Assembly (NCBI GenBank): GCA_050299175.1
Contig: JBNKVM010000020.1
Coordinates: 1 to 64,000 of the forward strand
Origin: JAPHTQ01 sp050299175
GTDB lineage: Bacteria; Pseudomonadota; Gammaproteobacteria; Thiohalomonadales; Thiohalomonadaceae
Reading direction: 5' to 3'
DNA: 64,000 nucleotides
In this document: positions 1-8,724 of the stretch, piece after piece
How the letters are laid out: the number at the start of each line of letters is the position of its first letter
How positions within the stretch are numbered: the stretch's first letter is position 1
The notes under the pieces: model-generated
The model's input: the letters and a program-made list of their open reading frames with translations, nothing else
Database searches by the model: none
Told to the model about the DNA's origin: nothing
Made by a program: the position numbers and the translations under genes

Positions 1-1098
1 CTTCCGATCTCCGATGATATCGCCGGGCCACGCCTCTTCGATGTGGCCCCGCTCTTGTGCCAGGAAGGTGATCGCATTGGGGATCTTCACATCACGTCCC
101 AGGCGCACCTGACGCATCTTCATCCCGGGTAAGAAATGACCCGAACAGACGCGCAGGAAGGCAACACGGTCACGATGCTGCGGATCCATGTTTGCCTGTA
201 TCTTGAAGACGAAACCGCTGAACTTCTCTTCGCTCGGTTCCACTTCTCTTTCCAGGGTCGCACGCGGTAGTGGCGATGGTGCATAGTCAACCAACGCGTC
301 GAGGATCTCCTGCACGCCGAAGTTATTGATCGCCGAACCGAACAGTACGGGTGTCAATTCACCCTTGAGATAGGCTTCGTGATCGAATTCATGACTGGCA
401 CCACGCACCAACTCCACCTCTTCACGAAATTCGGCGATCTGATCGCCGAACAGTTCATCCAGGCGGGGATTACCCAGTCCCTGGATCACTTCGCCGTCGA
501 GCTTCTTGCCACCGTGGGTGGCGGACATGATGATAATCCGATCATTGTAGAGGTCGTAGACACCACGGAACCGCTTCCCCATACCAATGGGCCAAGTGAG
601 CGGTGCACAACGAATCTTGAGAATTTCTTCGACCTCATCGAGCAGTTCGATGGGTTCGCGGCCTTCGCGATCGAGCTTATTGACGAAGGTGATGATCGGC
701 GTATCACGCAAGCGACACACCTCCATCAGTTTGATGGTCCGCTCCTCGACCCCCTTGGCCGCATCGATCACCATCAACGCCGAATCCACTGCGGTAAGGG
801 TACGGTAGGTATCTTCGGAGAAGTCCTCGTGACCGGGAGTATCGAGCAAATTGACGATACTGTCGCGGTAGGGGAACTGCATGACCGAGGAGCTGACCGA
901 AATACCGCGCTCCTGCTCCAGCTTCATCCAGTCGGAAGTAGCATGGCGTGCCGCCTTACGTCCTTTGACCGTCCCCGCAAGCTGGATCGCACCACCGAAC
1001 AACAACAATTTCTCCGTCAGGGTTGTCTTCCCCGCGTCAGGGTGCGAGATTATGGCGAATGTGCGGCGTTTGGCCACCTGTTCGGCAATTTGGCTCAT
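1..1098 (-). CDS. prfC: Peptide chain release factor 3 (RF3), 3' end outside window
   Basis: The minus strand is open from an ATG at 1098 to the window edge and gives the first 366 residues of a translational GTPase. RF3 removes RF1/RF2 from the ribosome after peptide release. The visible protein has the P-loop HPDAGKT (residues 19-25), the switch-II motif DTPGHEDF near residue 86 and the guanine-specificity motif NKLD near residue 140, followed by the domain II start. The segment GGAIQLAGTVKGRK after the P-loop is typical of RF3 rather than EF-G. About 160 C-terminal residues should lie outside the window. The gene is divergent from the FIST gene; the 110-bp gap carries a TAGAAT sequence (complement of 1132-1137) that could be its -10 box. 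Confidence 0.95.
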   Translation of the reverse strand, partial: MSQIAEQVAKRRTFAIISHPDAGKTTLTEKLLLFGGAIQLAGTVKGRKAARHATSDWMKLEQERGISVSSSVMQFPYRDSIVNLLDTPGHEDFSEDTYRTLTAVDSALMVIDAAKGVEERTIKLMEVCRLRDTPIITFVNKLDREGREPIELLDEVEEILKIRCAPLTWPIGMGKRFRGVYDLYNDRIIIMSATHGGKKLDGEVIQGLGNPRLDELFGDQIAEFREEVELVRGASHEFDHEAYLKGELTPVLFGSAINNFGVQEILDALVDYAPSPLPRATLEREVEPSEEKFSGFVFKIQANMDPQHRDRVAFLRVCSGHFLPGMKMRQVRLGRDVKIPNAITFLAQERGHIEEAWPGDIIGDRK

Positions 1099-1208
1099 AA
1101 TTAAAGAGTTTCGGCTTGACGGAAAGCGCGCATTCTACACCATTTGAAATATACCGATGAAACGGAATTCCCAATAAATTACGTCCGGATACGATAAGGA
1201 GCGATACC

Positions 1209-2354
1209 ATGCCTGTCATCGAGATGACCCGGCTTACCACTTGCGACCCACGCGCCATTGCCTCCAAACTGGATGGGTGGAAAAAGACCGCACCAGAAAT
1301 GGGCGTATTTGCCATGCTTCCTGAAGGAGAGAAAAACGTCCTCGCCGAGATACAGGCGCTATTCCGTCACCAAAACATCCCACTGGCAGGCGCCATTTTC
1401 CCCGCGCTAATCGAAGATGAGCATTTCCATACCGAGGGTATGTTACTGATCTGCTTCGATGTGATGCCGCAATTCCTGCTACAAACAGAACTCAATCATG
1501 AGGGGGAAGAGCTTGACTCAGCCTGCGAACAGCTGGCCGACGAGATCGGTGGATTAATGAAGGATGATTCGGACAACACCACTCTGTTCATGATATTCGA
1601 TGCGATGCTGCCGCGAATCGGCCTGATCCTGGAAAACCTCTATCAACAACTCGCCGACCGAGTGCACTACATGGGCGTCAACGCCGGCAGCGAGACCTTC
1701 AGCCCCATGCCTTGCCTGTTCGACAGTGAGCAGATCATTGAACAGGGGATGCTGGCTATCCTGCTGGATAACCATGATGGCGCGATCCTCGAACACGGTT
1801 ACAGAGTACCCGGCGAAATGGTGGCGGCCACATCAACCGAGGGTAACCGCATTATTAGCATCGACTGGCGTCCCGCCTTTGAGGTCTATGCAGAACGGAT
1901 ACGTGAGCAGTATCAGGTAGAGATCACCAAGGAGAATTTCTACGAGTACGCTGTCCACTTCCCCTTCGGCATCATCCGTGCCGACGATGAAATTCTGGTA
2001 CGCATACCCGTCGCATTGATGGATGACGGTTCGCTGTTCTGTGTCGGTGAGATCCCGGCCAACGCCGTACTCACGCTACTCAGTGCCCCAACGCCAGATT
2101 CGAGCGAAACCGTGGCCAACCTGGCCAATGGCCTGCCTGCCACACTGAGCAACATTGGACTGCTGTTTTTCTACTGCGCTGGTCGCCGCATGCACCTGGG
2201 TGTCGAAGCGGCAGAGGGTGAATTGGCGAAAATGCGTGAGCAACGTAGTAACGAACATCTCTACGGTGCTTTATCACTAGGCGAGATCGGTAGCTCACAC
2301 CGAGGCGGTTACCCACTGTTCCATAATGCCACCCTGATCGCTGCGGAGATCTGA
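1209..2354 (+). CDS. FIST-domain sensor protein
   Basis: A 381-residue soluble protein with FIST_N (roughly residues 25-210) and FIST_C (roughly 215-365) domains; the C-terminal GEIGSSHRGGYPLFHNAT stretch is characteristic of FIST_C. FIST proteins are thought to bind small ligands such as amino acids and pass the signal to partner regulators, usually encoded next door. The start is an ATG preceded by AAGGAG at a 7-8 nt spacing. The stop is one base before the TTG start of the next gene, a PAS/GGDEF/EAL protein, so the two are almost certainly co-translated. The inferred role is ligand input to cyclic-di-GMP turnover. No membrane segment or signal peptide is visible. Confidence 0.88.
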   Translation: MPVIEMTRLTTCDPRAIASKLDGWKKTAPEMGVFAMLPEGEKNVLAEIQALFRHQNIPLAGAIFPALIEDEHFHTEGMLLICFDVMPQFLLQTELNHEGEELDSACEQLADEIGGLMKDDSDNTTLFMIFDAMLPRIGLILENLYQQLADRVHYMGVNAGSETFSPMPCLFDSEQIIEQGMLAILLDNHDGAILEHGYRVPGEMVAATSTEGNRIISIDWRPAFEVYAERIREQYQVEITKENFYEYAVHFPFGIIRADDEILVRIPVALMDDGSLFCVGEIPANAVLTLLSAPTPDSSETVANLANGLPATLSNIGLLFFYCAGRRMHLGVEAAEGELAKMREQRSNEHLYGALSLGEIGSSHRGGYPLFHNATLIAAEI

Positions 2355-2355
2355 T

Positions 2356-4977
2356 TTGAAGCACCTGACCGCCCTGTACGATATGGCGCTGGTTATTGGC
2401 GGTGAGGACCGTCTCAAGCCATTACTCAACAAAACTCTCAAACGTCTGGTTTATCACACGGGTTACCCGGTTGGCCTGTTCCTGCTCAAGGAAGGAAAAT
2501 CAGAGTCTGAAGACAATACCTACCAACTGGCCAGCACTATTGGCGACTACAGACTCAAGGAGTATCTGGATCAATCGATTCAGCTACCATCCGAGTTGGT
2601 TGACGGGAAAGCCCAACAGTTAGAGATCGAACCACAACTCCTCACGGGGTTACCCGTAAAACAAAACTACTACCACGCAGCGCTACGCCTGCCAGTGCCT
2701 GATGAGGGTGTGATCATTCTGTTTTCACCGGCAGTCATTAATCGCGAGGCGCCATACAACACCCTGTTCCTGCCAGTTTTGGCTAATCTGACTACAGCGA
2801 TTCACCTCTGTCGCTCCAATGAGGCCTATACCCAAAACCTGATTAATGATCGTGACCAGGCGTTAACCACCAATGCCCGCTTTCGTATGGCGATGGATAC
2901 GTCTAGCGATTGCATGTTCCTCATTGAGCCCGATGCAATGCGTTTCATCGATTTCAACAAAACCGCCGAAGAGGCGTTGGGTTACAGCCGCGAAGAACTA
3001 CTCGCGATGGGGCCACATGACATTAAACCACTATATAGCAAGGACGAACTGCACGACTATTTCAAGACGCTGTTACATGGGCCTGAAGACTTCGGCATTA
3101 TTGAAACGATACACCAGGGCGCACACGGCCAAAGCTTTGAAGTTGAAGTCCGGTTGAGCGTTCTACGCCTGCCGCAGCAGACACCACTAATCATTGCCGT
3201 TGCCCGCGACATCAGTGCACGCAAAGCCGCCGAGGACAATCTGTATCGGGAAAAAGAGCGCGCCCAGGTCACATTGAAGTCTATCGGCGACGGCGTCATT
3301 ACCACCGATCCTCGAGGTCGCATCGAGTTTCTCAATCCTGTAGCCGAGCAACTAACCGGGTGGTCAACCGCAGAAGCAGTGAGCAAACCCCTTTCCGAGG
3401 TATTCCATATCCTCAACGAGGATACCCATAAAACGGTCAGCAATCCGGTTGAACGCTGTCTGCGGGAAAATCGCATTGTCGGTTTGGGCAATCACACCCT
3501 CCTGATCAATCGTGGTGGTGAAGAGATCGCTATCGAGGACTCTGCGGCACCAATCCGCGATACCCGGGGTAATATCATTGGTGTGGTGCTGGTATTCCAC
3601 GATGTGCGCAAAGCACGCAAACTGGCCCGTGAACTCACCTGGCATGCCAGCCACGATCCGCTGACCCGTATCTATAACCGACGTGAATTCGAAGAACGAC
3701 TGGAAGCGGCATTTGCCCAGAGCAAAAGGGAAAAGGTAACTCACACACTGCTCTATATCGATCTCGATCAGTTCAAACTGATCAACGACACCTGCGGTCA
3801 TATCGCAGGTGATCAGCTATTGCTGCAACTTTCCGCACAGTTAAAACAGCAGGTACGCGAAAACGATACACTGGCGCGCCTGGGCGGTGATGAATTCGGT
3901 GTGTTACTGAAAAATTGCAATACATCCCAGGCACTACGTTTGGCAGAAACCCTGCGCAAAACCGTCAACAAACTCGATTATCTGTGGGAACAGCGACGTT
4001 ACAAGGTTAGCGCCAGTATTGGTATCGTGGAGATCAACAGTCACATCGAAAGCACTGCACAGATTATGAGTCATGCCGATGTGGCCTGTTATGCGGCCAA
4101 GGACAATGGCGGCAACCGCTCGCACATTTATCAACCGGACGATAACGAACTAGCGCAGCGGCAAGGAGAGATGCAGTGGGTATCAAACATCAATGACGCA
4201 TTGGAGAACGACCATTTTGAACTCTATGCCCAGCCCATCGCACCCATCATCACTGAAATGCCACATGAGCGTTACGAACTATTGCTGCGCATGATCTCAA
4301 GCGAGGGTGACATTATCCCACCAGGCTCATTTATCCCCGCTGCGGAACGTTACAAGCTGATGTACCGCATTGACCAGTGGGTGATCAACGAAGCACTGTG
4401 TCTTTTTGCCAAACACAATACCGAATTTTTCAATACGATATTCAGTATCAATCTTTCTGGCTTCTCACTGACGCAGGAGAGTCTGCTCGACTACATAAAG
4501 TCCAAATTCGATGAGTATCAGGTTCCGTATCAGAACTTTTGTTTTGAGATCACGGAAACGGCAGCGATCACCAACCTCAGCACTGCACGGGAATTTATGC
4601 ATGAACTTAAAAAGCTGGGATGTGCATTTGCGCTGGATGATTTCGGTAGCGGACTGAGCTCTTTCGCATATCTCAAAAGCCTGCCGGTGGACTATCTGAA
4701 AATCGATGGCAGCTTCATCAAGGACATCCTGGACGATCCAATTGATGCTTCCATGGTAGCGGCGATCAATACCATCGGACACGAAATGGGACTGACCACC
4801 GTGGCAGAGTTTGTGGAAAGTATGGAGGTCATGCTGCAATTAAAAAAGATCGGTGTCGACTATGCGCAGGGATTCTGTATCGGCGAACCCGCACCGTTCA
4901 AGCGACTTTACGGACCCAACCTCTCCAGTGAGCATGCCATGATGATCGCGTCCTCCTTGCCGCAATCGGAAGGATAG
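2356..4977 (+). CDS. PAS-PAS-GGDEF-EAL cyclic-di-GMP regulator
   Basis: An 873-residue cytoplasmic protein. The N-terminal ~165 residues look like a divergent GAF-type sensor, followed by PAS domains at about 170-295 and 300-425, GGDEF at about 430-595 and EAL at about 605-860. The cyclase motif GGDEF (near 509) is intact and is preceded by REND, a fit to the RxxD inhibitory site. The EAL signature is ELLLR (near 641), so Ala is replaced by Leu. The remaining phosphodiesterase residues are present: the Asn in SINLSG, EITE, DDFGSG, LKIDG, AEF and AQGF. Both activities are therefore possible. The TTG start lies one base after the FIST stop with GGAG upstream. The last 70 bp overlap the convergent rimI gene. 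Confidence 0.92.
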   Translation: MKHLTALYDMALVIGGEDRLKPLLNKTLKRLVYHTGYPVGLFLLKEGKSESEDNTYQLASTIGDYRLKEYLDQSIQLPSELVDGKAQQLEIEPQLLTGLPVKQNYYHAALRLPVPDEGVIILFSPAVINREAPYNTLFLPVLANLTTAIHLCRSNEAYTQNLINDRDQALTTNARFRMAMDTSSDCMFLIEPDAMRFIDFNKTAEEALGYSREELLAMGPHDIKPLYSKDELHDYFKTLLHGPEDFGIIETIHQGAHGQSFEVEVRLSVLRLPQQTPLIIAVARDISARKAAEDNLYREKERAQVTLKSIGDGVITTDPRGRIEFLNPVAEQLTGWSTAEAVSKPLSEVFHILNEDTHKTVSNPVERCLRENRIVGLGNHTLLINRGGEEIAIEDSAAPIRDTRGNIIGVVLVFHDVRKARKLARELTWHASHDPLTRIYNRREFEERLEAAFAQSKREKVTHTLLYIDLDQFKLINDTCGHIAGDQLLLQLSAQLKQQVRENDTLARLGGDEFGVLLKNCNTSQALRLAETLRKTVNKLDYLWEQRRYKVSASIGIVEINSHIESTAQIMSHADVACYAAKDNGGNRSHIYQPDDNELAQRQGEMQWVSNINDALENDHFELYAQPIAPIITEMPHERYELLLRMISSEGDIIPPGSFIPAAERYKLMYRIDQWVINEALCLFAKHNTEFFNTIFSINLSGFSLTQESLLDYIKSKFDEYQVPYQNFCFEITETAAITNLSTAREFMHELKKLGCAFALDDFGSGLSSFAYLKSLPVDYLKIDGSFIKDILDDPIDASMVAAINTIGHEMGLTTVAEFVESMEVMLQLKKIGVDYAQGFCIGEPAPFKRLYGPNLSSEHAMMIASSLPQSEG

Positions 4978-5387
4978 TAATCCCGCCGCAAACCGACCTG
5001 ATTGAACCCCAGCGTATCGTAAAGGTGGATCGCCGCCTTATTGGAGGGGCGTACTTCGAGAAAGGCAGTATCCGCACCATGGCGTCGCGCGGTATCCAGC
5101 AGATAGCGCATGAAACTCCGCCCGTACCCCTGTCCCTGATGTTCAATGGCTAACGCCACATTGAGTATGTGAGCTTCGCCCACCGCCACCGACATAATGG
5201 CGTAGCCGATGATCTCCCCACCCAACATCATCACCCAGCAGGAGTACTGCACTCGCAGACAGTCGTGGAAGATACCTTCGGTCCAACCGAATGGATAGAC
5301 CGCCTCTTCTATTTCCATCACCCGCTGGATATCACTGTCGAGCATGGGACGAATACTCGGCACGGCCCTGTCGCTGGCAGCGCTCAC
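4908..5387 (-). CDS. rimI: Ribosomal protein S18-alanine N-acetyltransferase (GNAT)
   Basis: A 159-residue GNAT acetyltransferase that acetylates the N-terminal Ala of S18. The acetyl-CoA binding loop QGQGYG is near residue 85, and the RimI-like N-terminal pattern EIEEAVYPFGWTEGIF is present, as is the C-terminal RRDYYPSDCGKEDAIIM segment. The start ATG overlaps the stop of the uracil-DNA glycosylase gene by 4 nt (ATGA-type coupling). Its 3' end runs 70 bp into the 3' end of the oppositely oriented GGDEF/EAL gene, so the two transcripts can pair at their tails. Confidence 0.93.
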   Translation of the reverse strand: MSAASDRAVPSIRPMLDSDIQRVMEIEEAVYPFGWTEGIFHDCLRVQYSCWVMMLGGEIIGYAIMSVAVGEAHILNVALAIEHQGQGYGRSFMRYLLDTARRHGADTAFLEVRPSNKAAIHLYDTLGFNQVGLRRDYYPSDCGKEDAIIMACSLERLGP

Positions 5388-6139
5388 CCGCCTAGCTCCT
5401 GCAGGGTTTTACGCGCCAAACAGAGATCGGCCCATGACTTGCGCTTTTCCAGTGGCGAACGTAACAGGTAGGCGGGGTGATAGGTGACCACCAGAGGCAG
5501 GCCGTTCTCCAGGCGATGCACTTTGCCGCGCAACTTGCCGATAGGCGTGTCGCAATGAAGCAGATTTTGTGCCGCGATACGCCCGACAGCCATAATCAAT
5601 TTGGGTTGAATCAGCTCTATCTGTCGCTGCAAGTAAGCGTGACAGGCTGTCGCCTCCTCGGGCTTCGGATCACGATTATTGGGCGGGCGGCACTTCAGAA
5701 TATTGGCGATGTAGACCTGCTCACGCTGCAGACCGATACCGCGCAGCATGGCGTTGAGTAGTTGTCCGGCACGACCAACGAAAGGTTCACCCTGCTTATC
5801 CTCATCGGCGCCCGGTGCTTCGCCGATGATCAACCAATCAGCATTGCGGTTACCCACACCGAAAACGGTCTGGGTACGATTTGCGACTAATTCATCACAA
5901 TGCGTACAGGCGGTAACCTTTTGCTGTAGCTCAGGCCAGTCGAGGCTCCCGAGTTCGTTGTCGGCCACTGAAAAGGTTTGAGTAACGACAGGTTCCTGCA
6001 CAGTTTGTGCGACCACCTCGCTCTTCTCTTGCACTGCAACAGGTTCGGGCTTAGTAACCGCTCGCTGCTCCGCCGGGACGCGCTGTTCCCACACATCGAT
6101 CCCCATAACCTCGAGGTAATGGCGTTGGCGCGAGTCCAT
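5384..6139 (-). CDS. Family 4 uracil-DNA glycosylase (4Fe-4S)
   Basis: A 251-residue uracil excision enzyme of the type-4 (Fe-S) family. Motif A is GEAPGADEDKQGEPFVG and motif B is HPAYLLRSP. Four Cys candidates for the cluster are in CTHC, LKCRPP and TACHAY. A low-complexity Gln/Val/Pro linker precedes the catalytic domain, as is common in gammaproteobacterial members. I chose the ATG at 6139 (MDSRQRHYLEVMGIDVW). A TTG at 6148 would add three residues and overlap leuA by 4 nt, with AGGGTGG upstream, so that start cannot be excluded. It is co-transcribed with pssA-leuA upstream and rimI downstream. Confidence 0.92.
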   Translation of the reverse strand: MDSRQRHYLEVMGIDVWEQRVPAEQRAVTKPEPVAVQEKSEVVAQTVQEPVVTQTFSVADNELGSLDWPELQQKVTACTHCDELVANRTQTVFGVGNRNADWLIIGEAPGADEDKQGEPFVGRAGQLLNAMLRGIGLQREQVYIANILKCRPPNNRDPKPEEATACHAYLQRQIELIQPKLIMAVGRIAAQNLLHCDTPIGKLRGKVHRLENGLPLVVTYHPAYLLRSPLEKRKSWADLCLARKTLQELGG

Positions 6140-6144
6140 AGAGA

Positions 6145-7695
6145 TCAAACGTCGCCACCCTGGGGATGGGCGCGATCCAGCGGTGCGAGGATTTTGTTCA
6201 GGCCGTTAATGTAGGCTTTGGCCGAGGCGATAACGATGTCGGTATCGGCACCCTGTCCGTTTACGATGCGCCCAGACTTCTCCAGTCTCACCGTTACCTC
6301 ACCCTGAGAGTCGGTCCCCGAGGTGATATTGTTAACCGAATAGAGCTGCAACTCGGTACCGGAGTCGATCAGGCTGTCGATCGCCTTGAGGCTGGCATCT
6401 ACCGGACCACCACCACTGGCGCAGGTCTGTTTCTCCTCACCATCGACACTCAGGGTGACACAGGCCTCCGGTGTCTCACCGGTTTCGGAGCAGACGCGTA
6501 GGGCAATTAACTTGATCCGCTCATTCACACTGCTCTCGATATTTGACTCAGTGACCAACGCCTGCAGGTCTTCATCGTAGATTTCGTGTTTCTTGTCCGC
6601 CAGCTCCTTGAAACGGGCGAAGGCGTCGTTAAGGGCTTCTTCCGATTCAAACTCGATCCCCAGATCGGCCAGACGGGTCTTGAAGGCATTACGCCCGGAG
6701 TGCTTGCCCATCACCATGCGGTTGGCACTCCAGCCTACATCCTCGGCACGCATGATCTCGTAGGTCTCACGATGTTTGAGTACGCCGTCCTGGTGGATAC
6801 CGGATTCATGGGCGAAGGCGTTAGCGCCGACGATGGCCTTGTTCGGCTGCACCGCAAATCCGGTAATACCGGAGACCAGCCTTGAGGTAGCAACAATCTG
6901 GCTGGTATCGACGTGATCAACATTACAGTCGAAGACATCGCGGCGGGTCTTCACCGTCATCACCACCTCTTCCAGAGAGGCGTTACCCGCCCGTTCGCCA
7001 AGACCGTTAATGGTGCACTCCACCTGACGTGCGCCGTTGCTCACCGCAGCGAGGGAGTTGGCCACCGCCAGACCCAGGTCATTGTGGCAGTGGACCGAGA
7101 AGATCGCCTTGTCGGAATTGGGCATCTTTTCGCACAGCTGGCGAATGGTATTACCGAACTGTTCCGGCAGATTGTAGCCGACGGTATCGGGCACATTGAG
7201 GGTGGTTGCCCCTGCCTCGATCACCGCCTCGAAGATACGGCAGAGAAAATCGATATCGGAACGCCCGGCGTCCTCAGCAGAGAACTCCACGTTATCGGTG
7301 TACTGACGCGCCCGTTTGACCGCATGTACCGCTTGCTCTACCACCTGATCCGGGTTCATACGCAGCTTGCGCTCCATGTGGATCGGCGAGGTGGCAATAA
7401 AGGTGTGGATGCGTCCGGAGTTGGCCTCCTTCAGTGCCTCACCGGCACGGTCGATATCCTTGTCCAGCGCCCGAGCCAAACCACAGACGGTCGAGTCTTT
7501 GATGCTACGGGCGACCGCCTGTACCGCCTCGAAGTCACCCACCGAGGCAATGGGGAAGCCAGCCTCGATGATATCCACCCGCATCCGCTCCAGTGCTTTG
7601 GCAATGCGGATCTTCTCCTCTTTGGTCATGGAGGCGCCGGGGCTCTGCTCACCGTCGCGCAGGGTGGTGTCGAAAATAAACAGCTTGTCGCTCAT
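6145..7695 (-). CDS. leuA: 2-isopropylmalate synthase
   Basis: A 516-residue enzyme that condenses acetyl-CoA with 2-oxoisovalerate, the first committed step of leucine synthesis. The N-terminal DTTLRDGEQSPG motif and the metal-binding HCHNDLG motif are intact, and ECTINGLGERAGN completes the catalytic barrel. The last ~130 residues form the LeuA dimer (allosteric) domain that senses leucine. The length matches the usual ~515. It lies 117 bp downstream of pssA behind a terminator-like hairpin and is not adjacent to leuB/C/D here. The ilvIHC operon that supplies its precursor begins about 1 kb upstream on the same strand. Confidence 0.97.
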   Translation of the reverse strand: MSDKLFIFDTTLRDGEQSPGASMTKEEKIRIAKALERMRVDIIEAGFPIASVGDFEAVQAVARSIKDSTVCGLARALDKDIDRAGEALKEANSGRIHTFIATSPIHMERKLRMNPDQVVEQAVHAVKRARQYTDNVEFSAEDAGRSDIDFLCRIFEAVIEAGATTLNVPDTVGYNLPEQFGNTIRQLCEKMPNSDKAIFSVHCHNDLGLAVANSLAAVSNGARQVECTINGLGERAGNASLEEVVMTVKTRRDVFDCNVDHVDTSQIVATSRLVSGITGFAVQPNKAIVGANAFAHESGIHQDGVLKHRETYEIMRAEDVGWSANRMVMGKHSGRNAFKTRLADLGIEFESEEALNDAFARFKELADKKHEIYDEDLQALVTESNIESSVNERIKLIALRVCSETGETPEACVTLSVDGEEKQTCASGGGPVDASLKAIDSLIDSGTELQLYSVNNITSGTDSQGEVTVRLEKSGRIVNGQGADTDIVIASAKAYINGLNKILAPLDRAHPQGGDV

Positions 7696-7743
7696 GGCTC
7701 TGGGTCTCTCTGTACTGTCACGACATCTTAACCAAAAGAGGCC

Positions 7744-7776
7744 GGAAAAACGAAACCGGCCTCCGCAGGGAGGCCG
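7744..7776 (-). terminator. Terminator-like hairpin between pssA and leuA
   Basis: Read on the minus strand, an 8-bp stem (7757-7776, CGGCCTCC/GGAGGCCG, 4-nt loop) is followed by GGTTTCGTTTTTC. The downstream GGCCGG at 7739-7744 could pair instead with CCGGCC at 7756-7761, so two mutually exclusive hairpins are possible. It may end pssA transcripts or attenuate read-through into leuA. Confidence 0.55.
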
Positions 7777-7812
7777 TAGAAAAAAGGGGCTTAATACGCA
7801 AAATTGGATGGA

Positions 7813-8601
7813 TTAGCCACCATCCTCCGTATCGGCTTCGCTGTCTGCCTCACCTGCGATGCGCTGGCGACGCCGACGTAGCAGCAGCCAGAGCGTAATC
7901 ACCAGACCCGAAAGAGCATAGCCAGCGAAGACCAGGAAAAGCACCTTGGGTGGATCGTAGGTCACCAGTACGATGATCAGTACCGCCACCAGCAGGAAGA
8001 AGAAGGGCACCTTGCCCTTGAAGTCGATGGTCTTGAAGCTGTAGTAACGCACGTTACTCACCATCAACAGACCGCATGAGACGGTAATGGCCCAGGCAGC
8101 CCAGTCGCCCGCCTTCGGACTCAGCCCCAGATCGCCGGCAATCCAGACAAAGCCGACCACCACTGCCGCCGAGGCAGGGCTAGCCAGACCAACGAAGTAA
8201 CGCTTGTCGACCTTACCGATCTGGGTGTTGAAGCGAGCCAGGCGCAGTGCCGCGCCGACAGTATAGATAAAGGCGGCCAACCAGCCGAGACGTCCCATAG
8301 AGTGTAGCGCCCATTCGTACATCACCAGCGCTGGCGCCACCCCAAACGAAACCATGTCCGAAAGCGAGTCATATTCAGCGCCGAATTCGCTCTGGGTATT
8401 GGTCAGGCGTGCCACACGGCCATCAAGCCCATCCAGCACCATCGCGACGAACACCGCTGCGGCAGCCGCATCGAACTGCCCCTTCATCGCAGCAACGATG
8501 GCATAGAACCCGGCAAACAGTGCCGCCGTGGTGAACAGGTTCGGCAGCAGGTAGATCCCGCGGTGCGGTTTGGCGACTTCGTCGTTTGTCTCTTTGCTCA
8601 T
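7813..8601 (-). CDS. pssA: CDP-diacylglycerol-serine O-phosphatidyltransferase
   Basis: A 262-residue integral membrane enzyme making phosphatidylserine, the precursor of phosphatidylethanolamine. The CDP-alcohol phosphotransferase signature runs from DGLDGRVAR through GAEYDSLSDMVSFG, preserving the D-G-x2-A-R-x8-G-x3-D-x3-D pattern. Several hydrophobic segments follow, and the C-terminus is basic then acidic (RRRRQR, then EADSEADTEDGG). This is the multi-pass PssA type, not the E. coli phospholipase-D-like enzyme. It is the first gene after the ilvC terminator. Confidence 0.94.
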   Translation of the reverse strand: MSKETNDEVAKPHRGIYLLPNLFTTAALFAGFYAIVAAMKGQFDAAAAAVFVAMVLDGLDGRVARLTNTQSEFGAEYDSLSDMVSFGVAPALVMYEWALHSMGRLGWLAAFIYTVGAALRLARFNTQIGKVDKRYFVGLASPASAAVVVGFVWIAGDLGLSPKAGDWAAWAITVSCGLLMVSNVRYYSFKTIDFKGKVPFFFLLVAVLIIVLVTYDPPKVLFLVFAGYALSGLVITLWLLLRRRRQRIAGEADSEADTEDGG

Positions 8602-8680
8602 TCAGTTACACTCGTTCGAGTAAAACCACAGCTACACATCATAAAGCCTCCCATGTCACCTTGCACCTATGACTGGGACA

Positions 8681-8707
8681 AAAAAGCCGGGCAAAGCCCG
8701 GCTTTTT
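8681..8707 (-). terminator. Rho-independent terminator after ilvC (bidirectional shape)
   Basis: A perfect inverted repeat AAAAAGCCGGGC-AAA-GCCCGGCTTTTT lies 18 bp beyond the ilvC stop. On the minus strand it gives a GC-rich 7-bp core followed by a T run, a classical terminator for the ilvIHC operon. Confidence 0.9.
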
Positions 8708-8724
8708 GACGCAGTAGACGCGAA

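Noticed and set aside
379..1104. 241-codon plus-strand reading frame
   Set aside because: It lies wholly opposite prfC, whose minus-strand product matches RF3 motif for motif. The plus-strand protein has no recognisable features.
6913..7731. 272-codon plus-strand reading frame opposite leuA
   Set aside because: An antisense shadow of a GC-rich conserved gene; His/Arg-rich translation with no motifs or ribosome site.
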